Below, piece by piece: positions 7,859 through 17,000 of a stretch of DNA of 24,552 nt. The notes beneath the pieces are model-generated. The model saw only the letters and a list, made by a program, of their open reading frames with translations, made no database searches and was not told the origin of the DNA. Position 1 is the stretch's first letter; each line of letters begins with the position of its first letter. The DNA is from Thermoplasmata archaeon. GTDB taxonomy: Archaea > Thermoplasmatota > JAKEGO01. The translations under genes and the position numbers were made by a program. Location of the stretch: contig JAKEGO010000101.1 in assembly GCA_022615805.1 (NCBI GenBank), forward strand, positions 1 to 24,552, in the 5' to 3' direction.

Positions 7859-8803
7859 TTATTCCCACTCGATCGTCCCCGGCGGCTTGTTCGTGATATC
7901 GTACACTACCCGGGTCACGTCCTCGCCCATCTCGTTGGCGATGCGTCTGGAGATGCGGTCCAGGACCTGGTGCGGTATCTGCGCATAGTTGGCGGTCATA
8001 CCGTCGAGCGAATATACGGCCCGCACGACTATCGTGTAGCCGTATGCCCTGAGGTCGCCGTGGACGCCGACGGAGCGGATCGGCAGGAGCACCGCGAAGT
8101 ACTGCCATGGCTCCTCGAGGGCGCCGGACCCCGCCGCCGCGGCGATCTCCGTCTCGACGATGTAGCAGGCCTCCCTCACGATACGCGTCCGATCCCTCGT
8201 CGCCTCACCGAGGATGCGGATCGCGAGGCCGGGCCCCGGATAGGGCTGCTTCTTTGCGACGGGGATGCCGAGATGACGCGCGACCTCCCGGACCTCGTCC
8301 TTGTATAGGTCCCTTATCGGCTCCACGAGGGTCATGTGAAGTACCTCCGGGAGCCCGCCGACATTGTGGTGCGATTTGATCGTGTCACGGATGCCGCCGC
8401 CGGACTCGATCCAGTCGGGGGCTATGGTCCCCTGGAGGAGGTAGGTGGCGTCGATCCGCATGGCCGCCTCCGCGAAGACGTCGATGAACGTGTGCCCTAT
8501 CGCCCGCCGTTTCCTCTCCGGCTCTATCACCCCCTCGAGGGCGGCATAGAACCTCTCGGAAGCGTCCACGAAGACGAGCTCGATCCCGAGCTCCTCGTAC
8601 AGGCGGCGGACGGCATCCCCCTCGCCCTTCCTCATGTAGCCGGTGTCGACGAAGATAGGGGTCAGGCGATCGCCGATGGCACTGTGCGCCAGCGCGGCGA
8701 CCACCGTGCTGTCGACGCCGCCGGATGCGCCGAGGATCGCGGGAGCGTCCAGCTTCTTCCGGAGGGCTTCGACGGTCTCGCTGACGAATCGTTCCGGGTC
8801 CAT
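7859..8803 (-). CDS. guaAb: GMP synthase (glutamine-hydrolysing) ATP-pyrophosphatase subunit B
   Basis: This subunit adenylates XMP and aminates it to GMP with ammonia from the separate glutaminase subunit, which is not in this window. The N-terminal PP-loop SGGVDS is at residues 27-32. Other family marks are FVDTGYMRKGE, GTIAPDWIES, KSHHNVGGLP, KKQPYPGPGLAIRILGE, and the C-terminal DITNKPPGTIEWE. At 314 aa it matches the usual archaeal split subunit (about 305-315). An in-frame GTG at 8812 would add three residues. I prefer the ATG at 8803 because GAGGATGTGA, a good Shine-Dalgarno-like stretch, sits five bases before it. The start lies 25 bases after the nadX stop, so the two are probably co-transcribed. 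The stop is followed at once by a T-rich terminator within an inverted repeat. Confidence 0.96.
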   Translation of the reverse strand: MDPERFVSETVEALRKKLDAPAILGASGGVDSTVVAALAHSAIGDRLTPIFVDTGYMRKGEGDAVRRLYEELGIELVFVDASERFYAALEGVIEPERKRRAIGHTFIDVFAEAAMRIDATYLLQGTIAPDWIESGGGIRDTIKSHHNVGGLPEVLHMTLVEPIRDLYKDEVREVARHLGIPVAKKQPYPGPGLAIRILGEATRDRTRIVREACYIVETEIAAAAGSGALEEPWQYFAVLLPIRSVGVHGDLRAYGYTIVVRAVYSLDGMTANYAQIPHQVLDRISRRIANEMGEDVTRVVYDITNKPPGTIEWE

Positions 8804-8828
8804 GCTTGTCACATCCTCGCCGGTGGGC

Positions 8829-9626
8829 TCAGTTCCCCACCTTGACGTTGGAGAGCATCTGGCGAAGGATGCTCACCGCCGAGAGCACAGCGAGCTCGCT
8901 CGTGCCGGGATTGTCCGACGGCAGGTTGTCGAGCGTGAGGGAAAGGCTCCCGAACTCGCCCTCGACCTCTATCTCGTGCCGGTTGCGGTCGATCGTGGGG
9001 TCCGCGATGACCCTTAGCACCATGTCGACATCCGGTCCGACGGCCAGCCGGACGGTGGCGGCGACGTTGACGTTCCGCGGGAAATAGCGGATCCCATCCG
9101 AAGGAGAGCCCTCGAATATCAGCGTCGGCGCCCCGATCGCTGACAGGTCGATCCCCGTTTCCTTTGCGAACTCGGCCGATGGGCGTATGGACCCAGGGCT
9201 CTTGTGGGTGGTGATGACGAGCCGTCCGATCGAGCCCACGGCGGCGGCCCTCAGGGCGTCGATCGCGCATATCGCACCGGAGGGGATGTGCACTATGGAG
9301 CCGGAGCGGGCAGCGCGGCGCCCCATATCCTCGGCGAACTCGCGGTCGAGGAAGGCCCCGGAGCTCATGACGATCACGTCGAGCCCCCGGTCGAGAGCTG
9401 GTGGGATGACCTGGGGCACGGCATCGGGCACGGCGGCCTCGAGGAGGACGTCGCATTCCTCCAGGATCCGTTCGAGGGTCGCGACCTGGACCTTCCCCCC
9501 GGCGAGGCAGCACGCCCTCTCGGGATGCCGGTCGTTGAGAAGGACCGCCTCGACGGCGGCCATGCCTGCGGCCTCCACGGACACGCGCGAGCCGATGGCT
9601 CCGCAACCGATGATGCCAAGCCTCAT
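8829..9626 (-). CDS. nadX: L-aspartate dehydrogenase
   Basis: This enzyme oxidises L-aspartate to iminoaspartate using NAD(P), the first step of de novo NAD synthesis. It replaces aspartate oxidase NadB and feeds NadA and NadC. The 265-aa protein has an N-terminal Rossmann glycine motif (GIIGCGAIGSRV, about residues 4-15), the family signatures EAAVPDAV, PSGAICAIDALRAA, FPRNVNVAAT, and IADPTIDRNRHEIEVEGEFG with the conserved active-site-region histidine near residue 217, and an end NLPSDNPGTSELAVLSA. The frame opens earlier, at 9686, but the ATG at 9626 begins directly at the Rossmann strand. It lies 32 bp from the centre of a TATA-like TTTTTAA box, giving a leader of about six bases. It is the first gene of a probable operon with guaAb. 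NadA and NadC are not in the window. Confidence 0.95.
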   Translation of the reverse strand: MRLGIIGCGAIGSRVSVEAAGMAAVEAVLLNDRHPERACCLAGGKVQVATLERILEECDVLLEAAVPDAVPQVIPPALDRGLDVIVMSSGAFLDREFAEDMGRRAARSGSIVHIPSGAICAIDALRAAAVGSIGRLVITTHKSPGSIRPSAEFAKETGIDLSAIGAPTLIFEGSPSDGIRYFPRNVNVAATVRLAVGPDVDMVLRVIADPTIDRNRHEIEVEGEFGSLSLTLDNLPSDNPGTSELAVLSAVSILRQMLSNVKVGN

Positions 9627-9654
9627 AGCCCTCGGGGAGACTCGACACAGGGGG

Positions 9655-9661
9655 TTAAAAA
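9655..9661 (-). promoter_or_regulatory. TATA box for nadX-guaAb
   Basis: The minus strand reads CCTTTTTAACC, with the TATA-like core TTTTTAA centred at 9658. The predicted transcript start is about 9632, six bases before the nadX ATG. The inverted-repeat element at 9678-9800 begins only 17 bp upstream of the box, so it replaces the natural upstream promoter sequence. Confidence 0.55.
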
Positions 9662-9668
9662 GGTTTCT

Positions 9669-9677
9669 CATAGCGTT
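9669..9677 (+). repeat. Left copy of 9-bp direct repeat
   Basis: CATAGCGTT is identical to 9801-9809 and abuts the left end of the inverted-repeat element. It is interpreted as one half of a target-site duplication. Confidence 0.65.
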
Positions 9678-9800
9678 GGCTAACATCCCAAAAGTCGGGT
9701 CTGCTGGAATGGGAGGGGGGGCCTTGGAATTACTGGCTCGTTCTGCGAATTGCTCGCAACAATCACGTTATGTGCCGCCAATGGACTTTTGGGATGAAGC

Positions 9801-9809
9801 CATAGCGTT
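9801..9809 (+). repeat. Right copy of 9-bp direct repeat
   Basis: CATAGCGTT abuts the right end of the inverted-repeat element and is interpreted as the second half of the target-site duplication. Confidence 0.65.
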
Positions 9810-9948
9810 CCGTGTCGCACAATCGGTTGACATCTTGCCCGGCGATCCGTGTGATATCATCGATCAGCCGATCGTTGCTGGCTCGATCCCCCTCATGAAT
9901 GGTGATCCGCGGGCCAGAGCATACAACCCAGTACATGTCGGCGGCAGG

Positions 9949-10332
9949 TCATCGGGGCGGTGAATGCTCGAGGGAGGCCGCGCCGAGGGCGCCAAAGATG
10001 GCGCTGAGGCCGAGGGCAGCTCCAGCCAGAAGCCCCTCGAGGGTGGACACGTACACCGAGCCGAGGATGAGGGAGAGCAGCGAGTGCACGACGACGATGA
10101 GGATGACGGCCTCGAGGAGGCCCATGACACCGCCGAGCACGGTCCGGCGCTTCTCCGTGTCCGCGAGCGAAGCCCTTGCGCTGAGGTAGGGTGCAAGGCT
10201 GACCATCAGCACCGGGCCGATGTAAAGTGGCACGATCGCGAGGGGAGAGAGCAGCAGGTATACCAGAACGCCCAGTGCGAGCGCCGACCACCAGTCCGCC
10301 CGCATACTGTCGACGAGATCCCGCAGGCCCAC
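9949..10332 (-). CDS. Small four-helix membrane protein, DUF5518-like
   Basis: This is a 127-aa protein made almost entirely of hydrophobic helices: ALALGVLVYLLLSPLAIVPLYIG, a second segment VLMVSLAPYL, then VLGGVMGLLEAVILIVVVHSLLSLIL and LLAGAALGLSAIFGALGAASL. A short charged loop (ARASLADTEKRR) separates the halves. The layout resembles small archaeal DUF5518-type membrane proteins, but that match is from memory and only tentative. The frame opens much earlier (10620) without coding character. The GTG at 10332 coincides with the start predicted from a TATATAAT box, giving a leaderless message. The ATG at 10305 (118 aa) is the alternative. It is transcribed divergently from the SCP2 gene. 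Function is unknown. Confidence 0.65.
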   Translation of the reverse strand: MGLRDLVDSMRADWWSALALGVLVYLLLSPLAIVPLYIGPVLMVSLAPYLSARASLADTEKRRTVLGGVMGLLEAVILIVVVHSLLSLILGSVYVSTLEGLLAGAALGLSAIFGALGAASLEHSPPR

Positions 10333-10354
10333 GGACCGCGATGCGGGCCCGCCG

Positions 10355-10362
10355 TATATAAT
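10355..10362 (-). promoter_or_regulatory. TATA box for the small membrane protein
   Basis: The minus strand reads ATTATATA centred near 10358. The expected transcript start falls at about 10332, exactly on the in-frame GTG, supporting a leaderless transcript. Confidence 0.55.
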
Positions 10363-10647
10363 GATGCCGTCGCGAGATGGACCGGTCGGGAGGCGCATCG
10401 CACCGACGACCACGCGGGAACGGGACTGGCGACGGTGCCATGTACGGGACGTTCCGGACCGGACGGGCATCGGCCTCCAGGACTGGCTGAAGTGCGACCG
10501 TGTGCCGGTCACGCGGTACAGGTTGGGGGATGCAACGCGTCGCGACGACCGCTGGAGGAGGGCGGCGATGGATCGGCCAATGGGGCACTCCGGGCACGGG
10601 AGCGCGACGGGCCAGGCCACCGCCCTTCCTTCTCGCGACCAGATTAA

Positions 10648-10655
10648 GTTTTTAT
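10648..10655 (+). promoter_or_regulatory. TATA box for the SCP2-coiled-coil unit
   Basis: TTTTTATC is centred near 10652. The predicted transcript start is about 10678, three bases before the ATG at 10681, so the first gene is nearly leaderless. The next gene follows after 12 bases and shows no promoter of its own. Confidence 0.6.
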
Positions 10656-10680
10656 CCTAAAACGAGTATATGGGCGCTGC

Positions 10681-11019
10681 ATGACGGCTGACGCAATGGA
10701 CATCATCCATGCCAAGTTGGGTGAGTTCAACAGAAAGGTGGCCGCCGATGAGAGGCTCGCATCGGACCTGGAGGGCATCCACAGGACCATCCTGCTGGAC
10801 ATGGGGGAACGGCGTTTGACCCTCGAGCTGAGGGACAAGAGCCTCGCCATCGTCGACGATGTGAATGCGCCAGACGTCAGGATAACGACCACGGCCGAGG
10901 TCCTCGTGGGCATATTCAACGGCGACGTAAGCCCGATGAGGGCGATGCTCGTCGACAGGACGCTGAAGGTGGAGGCGAGCCTGGAGGACAAGTTGAGGCT
11001 GAGGAAACTGTTCCAGTAA
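10681..11019 (+). CDS. SCP2 sterol-carrier-like domain protein
   Basis: This 112-aa protein is a single SCP2-type domain, a small alpha/beta fold with a hydrophobic tunnel that binds lipids or acyl chains. Family-like features are the strand pair TILLDMGERRLTLELRDKSLAIVDD, the pattern APDVRITTTAEVLVGIFNGDVSPMRAMLVDRTLKVEASLEDKLRLRKLF (the 'D-x-x-I-x-x-x-x-x-x-L-x-x-I-x-x-G' followed by 'G/T-x-L-K-V-x-G/A' region), and the overall length. No signal peptide or membrane segment is visible, so it is probably cytosolic. Its stop lies 12 bases before the start of the giant coiled-coil gene, so the two are likely co-transcribed. The ligand cannot be inferred, since archaea lack typical sterol pathways; isoprenoid lipids or a quinone are possibilities. 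Confidence 0.88.
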   Translation: MTADAMDIIHAKLGEFNRKVAADERLASDLEGIHRTILLDMGERRLTLELRDKSLAIVDDVNAPDVRITTTAEVLVGIFNGDVSPMRAMLVDRTLKVEASLEDKLRLRKLFQ

Positions 11020-11031
11020 GGCGGCGGACCC

Positions 11032-14000
11032 ATGACGGACCCCGGAAAGGGCGAAGCACACCGATCGAAGGGCAATGCGTACTTCAAAGAAGGCGATTAC
11101 GACGCAGCCCTCGTTGAGTTCAAGCGGGGTGTCGAGCTCGAGCCAGACAACGTCCGCATCATGAACAATCTGGCCATCACGCTGCGCGCTATGAAGCGCT
11201 TCCGTGAGGCGATCGACATCTACACGAGGATCCTCGAAATAGAGCCCTCGAACCCGAAGGCGTTGACCGGGAAGGGAAAGTGCCTCGAGTCCTGCGGGGA
11301 AGAGGGGGAAGGGGCCACGGAGGAAGCGGGGGGGGAGATGTCATGGGCCGCGGTAGAGACCGAGGTATCCGCCGTCGAAGAGCCCCGAAAGCCCGCGACC
11401 GAGGCGGCGCCCCCGACGGGTGAGAGGGCCGACCTTCCGGATTCCTCCGCAGGGCTGGATATCTCGTTCGACGGGGAGTTCGGGTCGCTCGACCTAGGCG
11501 AGGGCGACAGCGGGGCAGCGGAGCCCGCACGCCCCGCAGCCGAAGCCCCACCCGCCAAGAGGGGGGTCCCACCGGACAGGGGACCAGCGGAGGGAGCCGG
11601 GCGGAGGCGCGAGGAGCTCATGGAGGATACAGGAGGCCTGGAGGCCGCCGTGGAGGAGAGGCAGGCTGCCATCCGCGACGAACTGGCCGAAATCGAGGAA
11701 CGGGCCGAAAAAAAGCGCAGGTCGGCCGCCGAGGCCGCCGAGCGCGACCTCGACAAGGTCCGTAAGGAAGCAGAGCGACGGAAGGCCGAGGTCCGTGCCG
11801 AGCTCGAGGAGCTCGAGGGCGCCGCCGAGGAACGGAAGGCCGAGGTCCGTGCCGAGCTCGAGGAGCTCGAGGGCGCCGCCGAGGAACGGAAGGCCGAGAT
11901 CCTGGAGGGGATCGAGATGGAGGCGGCGGTGCGCCGCCGCACTTTCGAGAAGGAGATCACGACCCTGGAGGCGGACCTGGCCCGGAAGCGGGAATCCGCG
12001 GAGGCGGAAATGATCTCGAGGAGGTCCGCCCTCGAGGAGGAGATCGCATCCCTCGAGGGGGAGGCCGAGAAAGCGCGAGCGGAGGCGGAGGACCGGGAGA
12101 GGTCCATCGGCCAGAAGATCGCCCAGATGAAGGCCAATGGTCTGAAGGAGAAGGAGCGTCTGGAGAACGATATCAAGAAGCTGAGGGCCGAGGCCGCAGA
12201 GGCGAAGGCCGCGGTCGAGGAGCGTCAGGCCGCCGAGGCGGCGATCGCGGAGCTCGATGCCCGGATCCGGGAGCGGAGGATCGCCGCGGAGGAGGAGATC
12301 GCCGTCATCGATTCGGAGGTCGCCTCGAAACGGAAGGAGATGGAGACGGAGCTGGAGAAGGCGCGAGGTGCCCTCGAGAACGAGCTCGGGAACGCGCAGG
12401 AGGCCGCCGAGGAACGCCGCGGGACCCTCGAGAAGAAGGTCCAGCAGATGCGCGCGGACGCCCAGCGGCAAAAGGAGGCACTCGTAGCCGAGATAAGGGA
12501 GCTCAGGGAGAACGCGGCGGAGGCCCGGAAGGACCTGGAGACGGGCCGGTCCGAACTGTCGGCCTTGAAGGAGGGCCAGGAGTCAGCCCGGAAGGAGCTC
12601 GAGGTCATCGGTTCCAAGGTCGAGGAACGCCGGAAGGCTGTGGACGGGGAACTCAAGAGAGTGGAGTCGACGCTCGCGGCGAAGCGCAAGGGCATGGAGG
12701 ACGAGGTCCAGGCCTTCGAGAGCGGCCTGGCCGAGCGCCGGAGGGCACTCGGGTCCGAGAAGGAGGCGATCGAGCGGGAGCTCGAGGCGGAGATGGCGGC
12801 GTTCACAGAGGACGTCAAGCAGCGGAAGATCACGATCAAGAAGGAGATGGGGGAGCTCGAGGCGGCCGTCGCCGAAAGGAGGACGGAACGGGGGGAGGAG
12901 CTCTCGCGGCTCGACCGGACCCTCGAAGACCGTCGGAAGGAGGTCGCCACGAAGGAGAAGGCACTCGCCGCCCGCAACGCCGAGCTGGAGGCCGAACTCG
13001 AGGTTTTCGCCGGGCAGAGGGAGAAGGCCATAACCGCCGCCCGGGATGAGAAGGCGGAGCTCGAGAGGAAGATCTCGAAGCTCCGGAAGATGGCTGACGA
13101 GAAGAGGCAGGCCATCGAGAGGGAGGTCAATGAGCTGACCGAGAGCTCGAGGGAGCGGAAGGCCGCCATGGTGAAGGAGCTCACGGAGCTCGAGTCGCGG
13201 GTCGAGAGCATCAGGACGACCCACGAGGAGCGGGAGAAGGAGACCGAACGCCTTGCCGCCAAGCACACGGCCATGGAGGAGGACATCGCCCGACTCAGGA
13301 AGACCCAGGATAACATGCGGAAGATCATCACCGAGGACGCCGAGAGGATCTCCGGCCTCAAGGATGAGATGGAGGGGCTCACTGACGCCATTTCGAAACG
13401 CAAGGAGGTCCTCACGGCCATCGAGGGGAGGGCATCGGCGGCCGAGGCCCGCGAGAGGGCCCTGACGGAGAAGAGCGATACCCTGTCAAAGGCCCTCGAG
13501 GCCCGGGAGAACGATGTCCGGGCGAAGGCGGAGAACCTCGAAAGGGCCGAGCGGCAGGCGAGGGAGAGGATCGCCGCGAAGAAGGCGGAGATAGCCGCTG
13601 CGGCCGAGCAGGCCAACCGGATCAGGGCGGATGCCATGCGCGAAAGGGAGGACGTCGCCGAGGCCAAGGAGGCGCTGGACGCCGAGCGGGCCGCCTCCGC
13701 CGATCGGAGCGCGGCGATCGCGAGGGCGCGGGAGGAGTTCCGCGAGACCATCGAGGGATCCAGCGCCGACCAGGAGGCCTTGGCAACGAGGCTTGGCGGG
13801 CTCGAATCCGCCCTAAAGGAAATGTCAAACCTGCTCACGGGGGACGGAGGCCTGCCCGAACGGAGGAGGGCCCTCGTCGCGGCGAACGAGGAACTTGCTG
13901 GACGCGAGCGCGCCCTCACCGAACGGGAGGAGAAGGCGCGTTCGATCTTCGCCACGATGAAGGATAAGAAGGCCGCGCTCGACCAGCAGAAGAATGCACT

Positions 14001-17000
14001 CGAGAGCGAGCGGGCCTCGATCATGGGGGAGAAGCGCGCCCTCGTCGAGGGGCAGAAGGCTTTACTGATCGACCGCAAGGCGCTTCAGGACGGCGAGACC
14101 TCGCTCGAAGCGGAGCGCGCGAAGCTCGCGGGCGTCCGCGACGCGCTGGAGGCGAAGGGCAGGGAGCTGGTGGCCCGGGAGAAGGCCATCGGATCGTCAA
14201 AACCATCGGAAGCGCTCGCCGCCCGGGAGAAGGCCATCGAGGAGCGTGAGAAGGCCACCTCGGCGGCCGAGAAGAGGTATAGGGAGCTCACCGAGAGGGC
14301 GAAGCGCCTTTCAGAGCGGGAGAGAACCCTCGAGGAACGCGAGAAGTCCGTCGCCCAGGCAGAGGCGAAGCAGAAGGAGCTCACCGAGAGGGCGAGGCGC
14401 CTGGAAGAGAGGGAGAAGGCCCTCGAGGAAAGCGAGAAGTCCGCCGCCCAGACCGGGGCGAAGCATAAGGACCTTGTCGAGAGGGTCAAGCGCCTGGCCG
14501 AACGGGAGAAGGCCATTGAGGAGCGCGAGAAGGCGATCGCGCGTGCCGAGGCCGACAAGGAGGCGTCGTCGGCGAAGGTGAGGGAGGTCGTGGAACGGAG
14601 CAAGAGGCTGAGCGAGCGGGAGCAGCTGCTGCTCGAACGCGAGCGAGCCATCGATGCCGAGAGAAAGCGGATCGAGGAGGCAGCTTCCGCAGGGAAGGCC
14701 ACGGACGAGGCCGCCCGGTCGAGGGCCGAGAAGGCCGAAGCCGACCGGAAGAAGATCATTGAATCGATCTCAAGCGCGAGCGAGGGGAGCGAGGTCGCCC
14801 TGGAGGGCATCGTCGTGGTGAAGGAGAGCCTCGAAGGGCTCTCGAAGGCCATCGCCGAAAGGAAGGTCGCCCTCCGCAGCGCGTCGGACGAGAGGGACAG
14901 GGCGCTTGCCGAGAGGAAGAAGGCTCTGGATGCGAAAGAGATGGAACTCTCGAAGCGCGACACGGAGATAAGAAAGCGCCTCAAGGGGGAGATCGACAGG
15001 ATCAAGGAGAAGAAGGGCGAGCTCGACGAGCGCGAGGCCGCGGTCAGGGTCCTCGAGGACAGGACCGCAGCGGTCAAGGAGCGGGAGAAGGCCCTCGCAG
15101 AGAGGGAGGCACGGGCCAACAGCGAACTGAAGGCCAACAGGGACGAGCTCGAGAAGGCCATCGACGCGATGAAGGGGGAGCTGGCCGAACTGAGCGCTTC
15201 GGTCGAGGCGCGCAAGGGCGAGTTCCGCGACCTCGCGGAGGTCGAGAAGAGAGCCAAGGCGCTCGCTCAGCGGGAGGGTGAGGTCGCCGAGGGGGAGAAG
15301 GAGCTCAAGGGGCTCGCCAAGAGGCGGGAGTTCCTTGCGAAGAGGGAGGAGGAACTGGCATCCCGGGAGAAGGAGATCATTGGCCTGGAGAAGATGCTGA
15401 AAGAGAAGGAGTCGCAGTTACCCGATATCGAGAAGGAGAGGGCGCTCATCGAGAAGAAGAACCGGGCCCTATCCCAGCGCGAGAAGGACATCGTCGATCT
15501 GGAGAAGGTCCTGAGGGACCGCGAGAAGGTCATAACGAAGGATATCGAGTCGACCAAGGGGGACATCGCGGGCGAGTTGAGGGCCCTTGACGGCGAGCGT
15601 GAGCGCCTCGCCGTGTTCAAAACGGAGCTGGACGAGCGTGAGGCCCGCATTGGCGAGGACCGGGCGACCGTCGAGCACGAGCTGAAGAAGCGCGACGAGA
15701 TGTTGAAGGAGCGCGAACGCGATCTCAAGCGGCGCGAGAAGGCCCTGAAGGAGGGCGAGGCCGGCGCGATGACGGATCAGGAGAGGGAATCCCTCGACAG
15801 GCTCTCGGAGGTAAGCCAGCAGAATGAAGACCTGAAGCGTTCCCTCGACGAGAGCGCCAAGCGCATCCAACTGCTCGATGCGGAGGTCAAGAAGGCCAGG
15901 GACGAGGCGGTCCTGGAGGTCGAGCGGCTCAAGGAACGTTACGAGACTTCCGGCGGACCCTTTGGACCCGAAGGGGACTCGACGATAGGCGCGCTCCAGA
16001 AGGAGCTGAGTGAACGCGACGGCCGCATCGCTGAGCTCGAGGCGGAGCTGAGCGAATCCACGGCCAGGCTCGCGAGCGCCGGGAGCGTGAACGAGAAGAT
16101 CGAGAGCCTTGCCAAGATGGTCGAGAGGTCTGCCGCCGGCGGCGGCATCGACAAGAAGGCCGCCCAGAGGCTCGAGCGCGTCCTCAGGGAGGTCCTCGGG
16201 AAGGAGCTCGGCGAGAAGGACGAGGCACTCGAAAAGGCGGAGAGGGAGGCCGGGGAGAAGATCGCGCAGCTCGAGGTGATGATCGAGGCCGAGCGGGACG
16301 AGAGCAATAGCCTGAGGCAGCAACTGGAGGAGATGGAGGGGGAGTACACCGGCCGGATCCTCGATCTCGAGGCGAAGGCGAAGAAGGCCCCCACGGCCGC
16401 GGGTGGCTTCACAGAGGATGACGCCATCAGGATCATGGTGGAGCTCGAAGGGCTGAAGGCGGACCTCGAAGAGCGCGAGGCCGAGCTCGCCTCCAGGGAG
16501 GAGGCCCTCGTTGCCAGGCTCGCCGAGAAGGAGAGCGCGTCCGCCAAGCGGATATCCGAGCTCGAGGCCGAGGTCAAGAAGGCAGGCAAGGCCGACCGAG
16601 CGTCCTCCGCAAAGGCGAAGGAGCTCGATGAGCGCGAGAAAGCCCTTGCGGGACGGGAAGCCGAACTCGAGAGGATGCTGAAAGAGCTCGAGGCGCCGAT
16701 CGGCGTGGAGGACGGCAAGTTGAGCCCGAAGGAGAGGAAGCTCAAGATCAAGGAGGAAGCGCTCGAGAAGGACAAGGCCATGCTCGAGGCCCAGTGGGAG
16801 CTCCTCGGGAACGTCAAGGAGATCCGCAAGACGATGACCAAGCGCGCGGACGAGGTCTCCTCTGTGGCGGAGGCGGTGGAGGAGATGGTGGGGGCGATGA
16901 TCGAGATCTCGGCCGACGAGGAACTGACGCCCAAGGAGAAGACCGAGCAGATCAAGACGATGAAGCAGGACATGGAGTCGCTCCTGTCCGCGCTCAGAGA

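Larger units (their letters stand above)
9669..9809. mobile_element. MITE-like element (9678-9800) with 9-bp target duplication
   Basis: CATAGCGTT occurs at 9669-9677 and again at 9801-9809, and the two copies directly bracket an inverted repeat. The left end reads GGCTAACATCCCAAAAGTC (9678-9696). The right end, reverse-complemented from 9800, reads GCTTCATCCCAAAAGTC (9784-9800). The inner 13 bp CATCCCAAAAGTC match perfectly. The 123-bp body has no coding capacity. Terminal inverted repeats plus a flanking direct repeat are the hallmark of a non-autonomous transposon. A 9-bp duplication is compatible with several insertion-sequence families, and I cannot name the parent. It sits in the nadX upstream region, between nadX and the membrane-protein gene. 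Confidence 0.65.
9627..9948. other. Intergenic region upstream of nadX
   Basis: It contains the nadX promoter, the MITE-like element and about 140 bp (9810-9948) downstream of the membrane-protein gene in which I see only short GATC/CGATC-rich palindromes. I found no convincing gene or oligo-T terminator there. Confidence 0.4.
10333..10680. other. Divergent intergenic region
   Basis: These 348 bases separate the small membrane-protein gene (minus) from the SCP2 gene (plus). Each end has a TATA box pointing outward. In between I see GC-rich sequence with open frames on both strands but no recognisable protein, RNA or repeat. Confidence 0.4.

Noticed and set aside
12225..14078. 617-codon minus-strand serine-rich open frame, with similar long frames at 14085-15257 and 15469-17468
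   Set aside because: These mirror the GAG/AAG-rich coiled-coil gene, whose antisense codons rarely give stops. The composition (Ser/Phe/Arg) is the direct complement of the coiled-coil codons.
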